A DNA stretch of 50,423 nucleotides. Source: Archaeoglobaceae archaeon (GTDB lineage: Archaea > Halobacteriota > Archaeoglobi > Archaeoglobales > Archaeoglobaceae). The stretch covers positions 1-50,423 of the forward strand of contig JASKJN010000003.1 in the NCBI GenBank assembly GCA_030153385.1, in the 5' to 3' direction. The translations under genes were made by a program, and so were the position numbers. Shown in pieces: positions 8,276-16,870 of this stretch. Positions within the stretch are counted from its first letter, which is position 1. Each line of letters begins with the position of its first letter. Under the pieces are notes generated by a model that ran no database searches, was not told the origin of the DNA, and saw only the letters and a list, made by a program, of their open reading frames with translations.

Positions 8276-9246
8276 TCAATCATTTTTAGCGTCTCTCTGA
8301 CTGCCTTATTCAGCGCTATCTCTCCGATCGATCTCATGTGTCTGCATGCGCTCAGCAGACTCTCCAACCCCAGGCGATACTGCGATGAGCCTTCGATACT
8401 CTCTATCATTTCATTCTCAATTTTTTCGAGGAACTCGATGGACTCTTCGGATAGCTCAAGATCAGAATTGAAATAAGCCTTAGAGGTCATTTCAAAGGCG
8501 TTTAATAAGTTTTCAAGGAATTTTTTCAGAATCCCCTTCTCTTTGCTGTCTTTCAGTTCTACAATGTAGTTTGAGAATTTCTCAAGGTTGTCGAGGATCT
8601 CCTCGATCAGTTTCGCAACCGTTCTTATTCCTAAGATCAGCCTCAACTCGTTCCACTTCGCAGGACTCGAGAACTCTCGAAGAAGTCTATGCTCCTGCCT
8701 GACTGCTAGAAGGTAAAGCCTGTCAGAATCAACTTCCAAATTCTTAATCTCATTAAAGGCTGAAAGATCATTTTTGAGCAGTGCATCCAAAAGCATGTGG
8801 ATCATAGTAAAAACGATCTGGGTCATTCTCCTTACTACTCCGAAAACGTCGAAGTCTGTTACAGTTAAGCACCTGAGCAACACCCTCTCGCTTGCATCTA
8901 TTATCTCGATACCGATAAGAGATTTCACGATTTCGCTGATCTTTGCAATAAGCCTTGGGTTTAGATTTTTGTCAGTTATGATGATTTCATCAATTCCCTG
9001 AATATAAAGCGCATATATAAATCTCCGCAAAAATTTTTCATCGTATCTTCGCAGATTTTCGATCTCAGCCCTCGAGAGCTTTAAGTCTTCTTTGAACCCC
9101 TTTGGATATAGCGTTATGACTTTACCTTCAACCTCGAGAATAACCTCGTCCCCTTGGCTCAGTTGATTTGCCTTAACCCACTCCTTCGGCAGACTTACCA
9201 TGAAGCTCGATCCACCGATCAGCTGAAGCTTTCTCGTCTGCATCAT
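8272..9246 (-). CDS. PhoU-like regulator with AbrB/SpoVT N-terminal domain
   Basis: The N-terminal 50 residues form a swapped-hairpin AbrB-type DNA-binding domain (MQTRKLQLIGGSSFMVSLPKEWV, then GDEVILEVEGKVITLYPKG). The remaining 270 residues are helical with two PhoU-like repeats. This architecture is common in archaea and annotated as phosphate uptake regulator, but no pst transporter genes are nearby, so the signal is uncertain. Two adjacent ATG codons (9246, 9243) can start it. The divergent region to cofG carries inverted repeats that may be its operator. Confidence 0.8.
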   Translation of the reverse strand: MMQTRKLQLIGGSSFMVSLPKEWVKANQLSQGDEVILEVEGKVITLYPKGFKEDLKLSRAEIENLRRYDEKFLRRFIYALYIQGIDEIIITDKNLNPRLIAKISEIVKSLIGIEIIDASERVLLRCLTVTDFDVFGVVRRMTQIVFTMIHMLLDALLKNDLSAFNEIKNLEVDSDRLYLLAVRQEHRLLREFSSPAKWNELRLILGIRTVAKLIEEILDNLEKFSNYIVELKDSKEKGILKKFLENLLNAFEMTSKAYFNSDLELSEESIEFLEKIENEMIESIEGSSQYRLGLESLLSACRHMRSIGEIALNKAVRETLKMID

Positions 9247-9267
9247 ACATAGGAATAATAAGAGGTT

Positions 9268-9285
9268 AAAATAGCTTTCTATTTT
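9268..9285. repeat. Inverted repeat in the phoU-like/cofG divergent promoter region
   Basis: AAAATAG-CTTT-CTATTTT is a perfect 7-bp inverted repeat. It lies between the start of the PhoU-like gene (9246) and the cofG TATA box. A second small repeat, GTAG-TTGTT-CTAC, follows it. Either could be a regulator site; the AbrB-domain protein next door is a natural candidate. Confidence 0.35.
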
Positions 9286-9350
9286 GTAGTTGTTCTACGA
9301 TTGATACAAATACCTTCACAAGCTTTTTTAAAGTGCGTTTAATTTGCGGT

Positions 9351-10322
9351 GTGATCGTTACATACTCTCGAAATGTTTTCATTCCGCTAACAAGAAGCTG
9401 TAGAAACAAATGCTGGTATTGTGGGTTTAGAGTAGAAAATGTAGACTTGATGGATAAGGAAAGCATTAAAAAGCTGTTGGAGAGAGCGAAGAGTGCAAAA
9501 GAGGCACTTTTTACATTTGGAGAGAAACCGGAGCAAGTCCATCCAGAATTGAAGGAAAAACTGCGGACGCTTGGCTATCCAAGTCTGCTAGACTACGTCG
9601 TGGAGATGAACAAACTCGCAATAAATCTCGGATTTCTTCCGCATACGAATGCAGGCGTTCTGGAGAAGGATGAACTTATGAAGCTGAAGCCATTCAATGC
9701 AAGCCTTGGGTTAATGCTTGAACAAGCTGTAGAGCTTGATTGCCACTCCGAAAGTCCCGGTAAGAAGCCAGAAGTGAGAATAAGAACGATCAGAAATGCA
9801 GGAAAGCTCAGAATCCCTTTCACAACAGGTATTCTTATAGGAATAGGTGAGACGGAATACGATAGAGCCTACTCGCTTGAAGTCATTGCTGAATTGCACA
9901 GAGAATTTGGACACATACAGGAGGTCATAATCCAGAATTTTAAGGCGAAGAAGGGGACTAAAATGGAGAATTTTCCAGAACCTTCATTGGAGGAAATGCT
10001 AAAAACAGTGAAGCTCGCGAGACAAATCTTGCCAAAAGACGTGGCCATACAGATCCCTCCAAATCTCGTTGAGGATATTTATCCATTTCTGAAGGCAGGG
10101 GCAAACGATTTGGGAGGAATTTCTGAAGTAACACCAGATTACATAAACCCAGAAGCACGCTGGCCTTCGATTGATCAAATAGAGAAGAGTTTGAGAGGTG
10201 AATTCGTTCTAAGGGAAAGACTTCCAGTTTATCCAAAATTCGTAAAGCTTAAATTATTTGGCAGTGCGGTAAGTGAGCTAATAGAGGTGTATTCAGATGA
10301 TGACGGATACTGTCGCTCTTGA
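9351..10322 (+). CDS. cofG: FO synthase subunit CofG (radical SAM)
   Basis: CofG works with CofH to build FO, the deazaflavin chromophore of coenzyme F420. The radical SAM cluster motif is CRNKCWYCGFR near the N-terminus (C-x3-C-x2-C), preceded by the CofG-like TYSRNVFIPLT. Later CofG segments are visible: LPHTNAGVLEKDEL, SLGLMLE, ESPGKKPEVRI, FTTGILIGIGET and IQIPPNL. The ORF allows GTG 9333, but a TATA-like CTTTTTTAAAG at about 9322-9332 would place the mRNA start near 9351, so I prefer GTG 9351 (MIVTYSRN). It overlaps cofH by about 26 bases. Confidence 0.93.
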   Translation: MIVTYSRNVFIPLTRSCRNKCWYCGFRVENVDLMDKESIKKLLERAKSAKEALFTFGEKPEQVHPELKEKLRTLGYPSLLDYVVEMNKLAINLGFLPHTNAGVLEKDELMKLKPFNASLGLMLEQAVELDCHSESPGKKPEVRIRTIRNAGKLRIPFTTGILIGIGETEYDRAYSLEVIAELHREFGHIQEVIIQNFKAKKGTKMENFPEPSLEEMLKTVKLARQILPKDVAIQIPPNLVEDIYPFLKAGANDLGGISEVTPDYINPEARWPSIDQIEKSLRGEFVLRERLPVYPKFVKLKLFGSAVSELIEVYSDDDGYCRS

Positions 10323-11310
10323 ACTTCTCAAGGATCCATACGAGACATTCAAACTCGCAAATGAACTCCGAAAGAAGGCTGTTGGCGATGTTGTGACATT
10401 TGTTGTTAATAGAAATATAAATTTCACAGATATTTGCATAAACGACTGTAAATTTTGCTCTTTCAGGAACAGGAAGAAATTTTTGCTGTCAACTGAAGAA
10501 ATTAAAAGGAAAGTCGAAGAGGCAGTTGATTTCGGGTGCACCGAAGTATGCATTCAGGGAGGACTCCTTCCAAATGCGGATATAGAGTTCTACATCTCAA
10601 TTCTTGACGCAGTCAGAGAGGTTTCGAAGAAGATCCACATTCACGCCTTCTCTCCAATGGAAATCGTGCATATGGCGAAGAACAGCAAACTGACAACTTT
10701 AGAAGTATTGAAAATCCTTAAAAGAGAGGGATTGGGCTCAATGCCCGGAACAGCAGCAGAGATACTGAACGACTGTATCAGAGAGCAGATCTGCCCGATG
10801 AAGCTTAAAACTGAGGAGTGGGTGAGAGTGATAAAAGAAGCTCATGGAATTGGAATCCCAACAACTGCAACGATGATGTACGGACATATTGATAGCTGGG
10901 AGGATAGAATAAGGCACATAATGCTGATAAAACGGATCCAGCGGGAAACTGGAGGTTTTACTGAATTCATTCCTCTATCATTCATGTGGATGAACAATGA
11001 GTTGGGGAAAAGGACTAAGGGAGTTTCAGGTTTCGATGACCTGCTCGTCATTGCCATAGCAAGAATTCTGCTGTATCCTGAAATAAAGAATATTCAGGCC
11101 TCCTGGGTAAAGCTCGGTATCAAACTGGCTCAGGCTTCGCTTAACTTTGGTGCCAACGATCTTGGCGGAACTTTGATAGAGGAAAACATCTCGAAATCAG
11201 CTGGAGCTACGAGCGGAGAGTTCTTGAGCCCTGAAGATCTGAAAGAACTAATAATCAGAGCGGGAAGAATTCCGAAGCAGAGGGATACTCTCTACAACAT
11301 ACTGGATTAA
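10297..11310 (+). CDS. cofH: FO synthase subunit CofH (radical SAM)
   Basis: Second half of FO synthase, which joins tyrosine to 5-amino-6-ribitylaminouracil. The radical SAM motif is [12 protein letters not shown], preceded by INFTDI as is typical of CofH, and [13 protein letters not shown] follows. GAGGTG at 10284-10289 precedes the ATG at 10297 by seven bases. The start lies within cofG, so the two are translated together. Length, 337 residues, is normal. With mtd elsewhere in the window this supports an F420-dependent C1 pathway. Confidence 0.93.
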   Translation: MMTDTVALELLKDPYETFKLANELRKKAVGDVVTFVVNRNINFTDICINDCKFCSFRNRKKFLLSTEEIKRKVEEAVDFGCTEVCIQGGLLPNADIEFYISILDAVREVSKKIHIHAFSPMEIVHMAKNSKLTTLEVLKILKREGLGSMPGTAAEILNDCIREQICPMKLKTEEWVRVIKEAHGIGIPTTATMMYGHIDSWEDRIRHIMLIKRIQRETGGFTEFIPLSFMWMNNELGKRTKGVSGFDDLLVIAIARILLYPEIKNIQASWVKLGIKLAQASLNFGANDLGGTLIEENISKSAGATSGEFLSPEDLKELIIRAGRIPKQRDTLYNILD

Positions 11311-11345
11311 GAAAACTTTATCTTTCCCCCCGCGTTTTGCCTTGC

Positions 11346-13190
11346 ATGAGACTACTGCTGATCCACGCAGATTACATCGAATACGAAGTTAAGGAGAAGA
11401 CAAAGCTTGCTGAGGATTTTGAGGGAAAAGGAGACAGAGTTGAAGAAGTCCTCGTTGTTTTTACTTCCGTTGAGAAGGGCGATAATGAGGAAGTTGTGAA
11501 GAGAGCTGTTGAAGAGATAAAGGATACTGCCAAAAAAGTCGGAGCGAATAGAATATTAATTTACCCTTATGCTCATCTTTCATCTAATCTTGCGGATCCA
11601 GAAACTGCGATCAACTTGCTGAGAATGCTCGAGTCCGAACTAAAGGATTTTGAAGTAAAGAGAGCTCCTTTCGGCTGGTATAAGGCCTTTCGGCTTTCCT
11701 GCAAGGGACATCCACTGAGTGAACTCTCGAAGGAGATAATGGGAGAGGAGGCAGAAGTCACCAAGGCCCTGAAAGACGAAAAGAAGGTTGTAAGCCACTG
11801 GTTCATCCTCAAGCCTGATGGAGAGCTCGTCAGAGTTGAGGATTTCGATTTTAAAGGCTTTGAAAACCTCAAAAAATTCGCAAGATATGAGATGGAAAAA
11901 AGAAGGGCGGTTGACGCAATTCCGGCGCATGTGGAATTCATGCAGAAGCTCGAAATTGCGGACTACGAAGGTGCAAGTGATTCCGGACACATAAAGTTCT
12001 ATCCGAAAGGCAGACTGATAAAGAGTTTGCTCGAGAGCTTCGTAACAAGGAAGTGTGTCGAATACGGGGCAATGGAAGTTGAGACACCGATAATGTACGA
12101 CCGAAGCCATCCAACTCTGCGTAAATACCTCGAAAGATTCCCCGCTCGGCAGTATATTCTTCATGGAGACAAAAGAGAGTTTTTCCTGAGATTCGCTGCA
12201 TGTTTTGGGCAGTTTTTAATGCTATCAAATGCAACGATCACCTATAAAAATCTTCCATTGAAGATCTACGAATTGACAAGGTATTCTTTCAGAAAAGAGC
12301 AGAGAGGGGAACTCGTTGGTTTGCGGAGGCTAAGAGCATTCACCATGCCCGATATGCATACAATCGTTAAGGATATGGATCAGGCCAAGGAAGAGTTTTT
12401 GAGACAATATAAATTATCTGCAGAAGTTTTGAATGAGATCGGGATCTCTCCAGACGATTACGAGGTTGCATTAAGGATAACGAGGGACTTCTACGAGCAG
12501 AATAAAGAATTTGTGAAGAAAATAGCAGAAGTTCTTCAAAAGCCGATACTGCTCGAGATGTGGGACCATCGATTCTTTTACTTCGTTCTGAAGTTTGAGT
12601 TCAACTTTGTTGATGCTCTGGAGAAAGCTTCAGCGCTGTCAACTGTGCAGATCGATGTGGAGAATGCCGAGAGGTATGGGATAACCTATGTGGACTCCGA
12701 AGGAACAAGAAAGACTCCACTGATCCTTCACTGCTCTGTAAGCGGTGCAATTGAGAGGGTTATGTATGCTCTGCTTGAGAGGGCGAAGTTCATGCTCGAT
12801 GCGAAAAAACTGCCCATGCTTCCTGTATGGCTCTCCCCAACTCAGGTTCGCATAATTCCAGTGAGCGAGAAGTATATTGAGGAGTCCAAGAAGATCGCAG
12901 ACATGCTTCAAGCAAGAGTAGATATCGACGACCGCAATGAAACGCTGAACAAAAAGATCAGAGATGCAAACACAGAATGGATTCCATATATAGTGGTTGT
13001 TGGGGAGAGGGAGGTAAAGGAGGGGAAACTCACCGTTACTGTAAGAAAAGAGTCTACTTTGGAAAAACAGAAAAGAATCCAAGTTTCAGTTGAAGAACTA
13101 AACGAAATTCTGAGGAGAGAGAACGAAGGAAAGCCTTTCCTGCCACTTCCACTTCCAAGACTGCTTTCAATGAGAGCGTCTTTCAGGTGA
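11346..13190 (+). CDS. thrS: Threonyl-tRNA synthetase, archaeal type
   Basis: Charges tRNA-Thr. The N-terminal domain ([34 protein letters not shown]) is the archaeal editing domain related to D-aminoacyl-tRNA deacylase, not the bacterial type. The class II catalytic core is clear: [50 protein letters not shown] and [16 protein letters not shown]; the anticodon-binding domain follows ([14 protein letters not shown]). I use ATG 11346 rather than the ORF track's TTG 11337, because a TATA-like ACTTTATCT lies about 27 nt before it. The length of about 614 residues fits the family. Confidence 0.95.
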   Translation: MRLLLIHADYIEYEVKEKTKLAEDFEGKGDRVEEVLVVFTSVEKGDNEEVVKRAVEEIKDTAKKVGANRILIYPYAHLSSNLADPETAINLLRMLESELKDFEVKRAPFGWYKAFRLSCKGHPLSELSKEIMGEEAEVTKALKDEKKVVSHWFILKPDGELVRVEDFDFKGFENLKKFARYEMEKRRAVDAIPAHVEFMQKLEIADYEGASDSGHIKFYPKGRLIKSLLESFVTRKCVEYGAMEVETPIMYDRSHPTLRKYLERFPARQYILHGDKREFFLRFAACFGQFLMLSNATITYKNLPLKIYELTRYSFRKEQRGELVGLRRLRAFTMPDMHTIVKDMDQAKEEFLRQYKLSAEVLNEIGISPDDYEVALRITRDFYEQNKEFVKKIAEVLQKPILLEMWDHRFFYFVLKFEFNFVDALEKASALSTVQIDVENAERYGITYVDSEGTRKTPLILHCSVSGAIERVMYALLERAKFMLDAKKLPMLPVWLSPTQVRIIPVSEKYIEESKKIADMLQARVDIDDRNETLNKKIRDANTEWIPYIVVVGEREVKEGKLTVTVRKESTLEKQKRIQVSVEELNEILRRENEGKPFLPLPLPRLLSMRASFR

Positions 13191-13194
13191 GAGA

Positions 13195-13461
13195 ATGGAT
13201 GCAGAGTTGAAGAAGACATTCATTCCGATAATCCTCGGCGCAATTGCGGGTCTGATCTCCTTCATTGTCACTCAGGATCTTAGGCAGAGAGATGCTTTTG
13301 GAATAATAATCCTTGTTTTGCTGATCTATATTCAGAAATTCATCTTTCCAAAGCTGGGGGTTGAGCTGAAGCCGAAGGACTGGGTTGGCCTGTCATTCCT
13401 GAGCCTCTCCGCCTGGTACATCGTCTGGACAATTCTCTTGAATGAATATTATTTCTCTTGA
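13195..13461 (+). CDS. Small three-helix membrane protein, EMC6-like
   Basis: An 88-residue protein with three predicted membrane helices: about 8-25 (FIPIILGAIAGLISFIVT), 33-51 (AFGIIILVLLIYIQKFIF) and 64-84 (WVGLSFLSLSAWYIVWTIL). The pattern of a short conserved loop LKPKDWVGLSFLSLSAWYIVWTILLN resembles archaeal proteins annotated as EMC6-like, related to a subunit of the eukaryotic ER membrane protein complex. If so it may help insert membrane proteins. A GGTGAG ribosome site overlaps the thrS stop, so it is co-transcribed with thrS. Its end overlaps aroE, which is convergent. Confidence 0.6.
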   Translation: MDAELKKTFIPIILGAIAGLISFIVTQDLRQRDAFGIIILVLLIYIQKFIFPKLGVELKPKDWVGLSFLSLSAWYIVWTILLNEYYFS

Positions 13462-14261
13462 AAATTTAAAGCCTCAAGTGCGACTTTTTTCATCAAACTG
13501 ACCGGTGGCTTTATACCTGTCCATATCTCAAAGGCTTTTTCAGCTTGGTATACAAGCATTTCTAAACCGCTTACGACTCTGCACTCTATCTCCTTGGCCT
13601 TTTTAATAAGCGGAGTCTCTACTGGATTGTAAACCGCATCAAAAACGATCATCCCCGGTTTAAGAATTTCTTCTGGCACAGGAATACCAGAAGAGAAGCC
13701 CTTCATACCAACGGGCGTCGCATTTGCAACTATATCAATCTTCAGCTCTCCGATCTTCTCCATTGGATAAAAGATGCATTCTCCATATTCGCGAAGCTCT
13801 CTAACCGCCTCAAGTCCTCTGCTCTCTGTTCTGTTCGTCAGAACAACTTTGGCCCCCATTTTCATGAGTGCCAGTGCTATTGCCTTCCCCGCCCCACCCG
13901 CTCCAACTACAAGGGCAATTTTTCCCTCTACTTCTAACTTTGAGTTTTTAAAAGCCATTTCAACTCCGTAGATGTCGGTGTTGTAACCCTCCATTTTCCT
14001 GAGATCGATCGTGTTAACCGCAAGCTTTGCTTCTCCGACAGGTTTGACGAATTTCAGAACTTCCTCCTTGTACGGAATTGTGACATTTAGACCTGTGAAA
14101 CCGAGAGCTTTCGCTCCAAAAATAGCATCCTTCAACTCGGATGGCTTGACTTCGAATGCAAGATATCGCCCCTGTATGCGAAGATATTCCATCACTGCAT
14201 TGTGGATCCTCGGCGAGATCGAGTGCGATAGAGGGTAACCAATTATGCCAAGGTAGAGCAT
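13449..14261 (-). CDS. aroE: Shikimate dehydrogenase
   Basis: Reduces 3-dehydroshikimate with NADPH in the aromatic amino acid pathway. Seen: the shikimate site IGYPLSHSISPRIHNA near the N-terminus, the catalytic Lys in NVTIPYKEEVL, and the Rossmann motif VVGAGGAGKAIALAL followed by NRTESR, which suits NADP. The ORF begins at TTG 14276, but ATG 14261 (MLYLGIIGYPLS) has a TATA-like AATATTAAA about 25 nt upstream and matches the family's short N-terminus. Another shikimate-pathway gene, aroC, is 5 kb away in a different operon. Confidence 0.94.
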   Translation of the reverse strand: MLYLGIIGYPLSHSISPRIHNAVMEYLRIQGRYLAFEVKPSELKDAIFGAKALGFTGLNVTIPYKEEVLKFVKPVGEAKLAVNTIDLRKMEGYNTDIYGVEMAFKNSKLEVEGKIALVVGAGGAGKAIALALMKMGAKVVLTNRTESRGLEAVRELREYGECIFYPMEKIGELKIDIVANATPVGMKGFSSGIPVPEEILKPGMIVFDAVYNPVETPLIKKAKEIECRVVSGLEMLVYQAEKAFEIWTGIKPPVSLMKKVALEALNFQEK

Positions 14262-14374
14262 GATAAAAGTTCTCAATAGGGTTTAATATTTCTGACGTTA
14301 GAATTTTTGCAGTTGGCTAAACTGGGGATTTCTTAAATTCCGCAAAATTTTTTACGCTGAAGGCTATTCTGCGT

Positions 14375-14911
14375 ATGCGGATAACTGAAGCAGAAGATCG
14401 GGAGAGGATAAAAAAGCTTGCTCCCGAAAAGATTATGGATCTGCTCTTCTTTCAGGTTAGGAATCTCTGGCGGGTCGATGGCTTCTACTTCCTCGGAATC
14501 GAGGAAAAATTTGGGACGGAGGTTGCGACTGAAATTGATGCCAACTGCTGGAGTTCTCTCGCTAAGATTGAGGCAAAAGAACTGAAGAGGATCTTTGGCA
14601 TTGAAAAAGTCGAAAGAATTGCGACTCTTCTCGAGCTTTTGACAAACACGAGCTGGGCACTTTATCAAACGAAGAAGGAAATTGAGATTTTGGAAGACAA
14701 AGGGATTTTCAGAGTCTCAAGCTGTAGAATTCAGGAAGCGAGATTGAAAAAGGGTTTGGAGATCTTTCCATGCAAAAAGGTAAGGTTTGGATACCTTAAA
14801 AGCTTTGTAGAAGAGCTTAGCAGTGATTTTGAGGTTCTATGCAAATCCTGCCCACCCGATAAGAAGCGGGAAGGTTTCTGGTGTGAATGGGAATTTAGAA
14901 AAAAGATTTAA
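14375..14911 (+). CDS. DUF6125-like protein with C-terminal cysteine motif
   Basis: A 178-residue soluble protein. The N-terminal part (LLFFQVRNLWRVDGFYFLGIEEKFG, then a helical pair) and the C-terminal part (CRIQEARLKKGLEIFPCKKV and VLCKSCPPDKKREGFWCEWEF) resemble a family seen in Archaeoglobales and anaerobic bacteria, DUF6125/ATC-hydrolase-like. Six conserved-looking cysteines in the C-terminal half suggest metal or redox binding. Family naming is from memory and uncertain. A TATA-like AAAATTTTTTACG lies about 25 nt upstream. It stands alone between aroE (divergent) and a convergent membrane-protein gene. Confidence 0.6.
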   Translation: MRITEAEDRERIKKLAPEKIMDLLFFQVRNLWRVDGFYFLGIEEKFGTEVATEIDANCWSSLAKIEAKELKRIFGIEKVERIATLLELLTNTSWALYQTKKEIEILEDKGIFRVSSCRIQEARLKKGLEIFPCKKVRFGYLKSFVEELSSDFEVLCKSCPPDKKREGFWCEWEFRKKI

Positions 14912-14920
14912 ATAAAATTT

Positions 14921-15289
14921 TTACTTCAAAAGACTTTCCGCAATGTCTCCAAAGACCGGGAACTTGAACATCTCTCCCTGGTATGCCTTGATCATTCCGA
15001 CGATCCACAGGATAACCATGCCTATAATTATCAACCATACCAATATCACAAGGGGCCATACAAAGATGCTTATGAAAGACAAGATCCAGGCAAGTACCGT
15101 AAGGCTTAAAAACGTTACCAAAGATTGCATCGCATGGAATTTCACGAATTTACTCTCCTTTTCCAGTAGCAGAAATATCAGCCCTGTAATCCATCCAATT
15201 AAATAGCAGAGGAGTCCCACAACGTTTTCTTCCAGCCCAAGCGAACTCTTTGGCTTTTGAACTTCCGCAGGTTTTGTCTCACCATTCAT
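14921..15289 (-). CDS. DUF4870 (Tic20-like) membrane protein
   Basis: A 122-residue protein with a soluble N-terminal 20 residues, then the DUF4870 pattern: LEENVVGLLCYLIGWITGLIFLLLEKESKFVKFHAMQSLV. Helices lie near residues 25-42, 58-78 and 82-105. The charged loop EKESKFVKFHAMQS is the most conserved part of this family. GGAGGTG stands seven bases before the ATG. The family is widespread with no known biochemical function. The ORF begins only 42 bases from the nitrilase gene's stop and may be co-transcribed or separate. Confidence 0.85.
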   Translation of the reverse strand: MNGETKPAEVQKPKSSLGLEENVVGLLCYLIGWITGLIFLLLEKESKFVKFHAMQSLVTFLSLTVLAWILSFISIFVWPLVILVWLIIIGMVILWIVGMIKAYQGEMFKFPVFGDIAESLLK

Positions 15290-15330
15290 TCACAACACCT
15301 CCATGATTTTTCAAATATTTTCTTTGAGCT

Positions 15331-16098
15331 TTAAAAATTTTTCCCGAGCAAATCCTCGTAAGCCTTCACGTTCCTATCTGTAAGGGTGTAGTTTATCTTT
15401 CTGTAAGCTCTTATCCTGCTCAGATCAACTTCCGCAACCAGCGCTTCTTCTTTCTCTTCATGCTTGGCCTTTGCGATGATTCCATCAAAACTTGCTATAA
15501 GGCTTCTTCCTACCGCTTCGCTACCAGCAAAAGTTCTGCCAAAACCACCCGCTTTGACGATCGCATAGCAGTTGTCAAAGGATCTTGCAAAGTATAGGCA
15601 GTATCTCAAATTTTCGCCGGGTAATTCGGAGTGTTTGAAGGAAACAACAGGATTTAAGGCTATATCAACGCCCTTTATCCCTGCAATTCTGCAGAGCTCA
15701 GGATACAAGATGTCCGCGCAGATGAGGACGCATATCTTTGCTTTTCGAACTTCAAAAAAGTTAAGCTTCTCCCCCGGAACTATACCGAATGTTTTCTCAG
15801 TCCTTGTTGGATGGACTTTGTCTTGATAGCCTATTACGTCTCCAGAGTCGAAGATAAAAGCTCTGTTTGTTGTTTTTCCCTCATTGAAAACTATGTTGCC
15901 CGAAGTGACCACGCCATATTCCTTGCTTATTTTTCGAAGGAATTGCAGGGTTTTTTCGCCATAATCAAGCGAAAAAGCAGGATAGGAGAAGTATTCGGGA
16001 TAAAGAAGGATCTCTGCCCCATTTTCAACTGCCTCGATCGATAGTCTTTCTGCACCATCCAGATCACCAATTCTGCACTGAATTGCTGCGACTTTCAA
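15331..16098 (-). CDS. Carbon-nitrogen hydrolase (nitrilase superfamily)
   Basis: A 255-residue amidase-fold enzyme. The catalytic triad is visible: Glu35 in LLYPEYF, Lys94 in YQDKVHPTRTEK and Cys127 in VLICADILYPELCR. The start is TTG 16098, preceded by GGTGAGG with five bases of spacing; the 5' end lies 35 bases inside the pantoate kinase gene. The substrate cannot be read from sequence. Tight coupling to two CoA-synthesis genes suggests a role in CoA supply or turnover, for example release of beta-alanine or cleavage of a pantetheine-like amide, since known pantetheinases and beta-ureidopropionases are in this superfamily. That is inference only. Confidence 0.88.
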   Translation of the reverse strand: MKVAAIQCRIGDLDGAERLSIEAVENGAEILLYPEYFSYPAFSLDYGEKTLQFLRKISKEYGVVTSGNIVFNEGKTTNRAFIFDSGDVIGYQDKVHPTRTEKTFGIVPGEKLNFFEVRKAKICVLICADILYPELCRIAGIKGVDIALNPVVSFKHSELPGENLRYCLYFARSFDNCYAIVKAGGFGRTFAGSEAVGRSLIASFDGIIAKAKHEEKEEALVAEVDLSRIRAYRKINYTLTDRNVKAYEDLLGKNF

Positions 16099-16870
16099 TT
16101 TTCCTCACCCCACAGCAGTCTATTTTTGCTTTAAACGGCTCACCAAATTCCTTAAGAGCATCGAATCCTCTGTAAGCAAAAACGGTTTTTCCAAGCATAG
16201 CCATACTCGCCATACCGCCAGCGCTTTCTACCGCTTCCACTATATCTCTAACAGGTTCTATAAGTCCGGTCTCCTCAGCAAATCCCTTAGAGCATCTGAA
16301 AAGATTTTTAAGGCTAACATCCCTCATGAATTCCTTCAGCCATCTCCTTCCGATCTCCGCTATGTCTTTTCTTTCCCGAAGCACTTCTCTCGTTGAAATA
16401 CTACCCAAAGAGAGGAAATCGAGCTCGTATACCCATGCATATCTCTCCACAACGATCTTGGACGGACATGAAGCTGTCTTTCTTATGACAAGTCCGCCAA
16501 AAGCTTGAGTTGCCACAGTTCCAAGCCCGGTGAGGTTAACAACTTCTGCAACGTGGGCTAAATCGTATAGCTCAATCGCAGGCTTATCGCTTAGGAATGC
16601 GGTAGCCAGAGCGGATGCCCCACTCAGACCAAATCCACAGCCGAGAGGAAGCTCTGTGAAAAGCTCAACTCCTTCCATTTCGTTTTTCTTCAGCACATAC
16701 TCTACAGTGGGAAAGCTGATCTTCTCTCCGTTGAACCTCAACTCCGAAGATGGCTTTGCAAAAACCCCCTTATCGATCGTGAAACCCACACCCATGCTTC
16801 CAGACCTTAGGGGATCCTTATCGATCTGGGGGCTGAAAATACAGCTTATTGCAGCGGGACAGAAGATCAT
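16064..16870 (-). CDS. Pantoate kinase (archaeal GHMP family)
   Basis: Archaea phosphorylate pantoate before joining beta-alanine; this is that kinase. The GHMP ATP-binding motif is LPLGCGFGLSGASALATAF, and the N-terminal CPAAISCIFSPQ is typical of the archaeal PoK group. The length, 268 residues, is slightly short of about 290 but no motif is missing. ATG 16870 overlaps the coaBC stop by ATGA (16867-16870), so it is coupled to the last steps of CoA synthesis. The 3' end is overlapped by the nitrilase gene. Confidence 0.88.
   Translation of the reverse strand: MIFCPAAISCIFSPQIDKDPLRSGSMGVGFTIDKGVFAKPSSELRFNGEKISFPTVEYVLKKNEMEGVELFTELPLGCGFGLSGASALATAFLSDKPAIELYDLAHVAEVVNLTGLGTVATQAFGGLVIRKTASCPSKIVVERYAWVYELDFLSLGSISTREVLRERKDIAEIGRRWLKEFMRDVSLKNLFRCSKGFAEETGLIEPVRDIVEAVESAGGMASMAMLGKTVFAYRGFDALKEFGEPFKAKIDCCGVRKIESRSNSVQNW

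Noticed and set aside
12639-13082. 147-residue minus-strand ORF within thrS
   Set aside because: Antisense to the anticodon-binding part of thrS; no family features.
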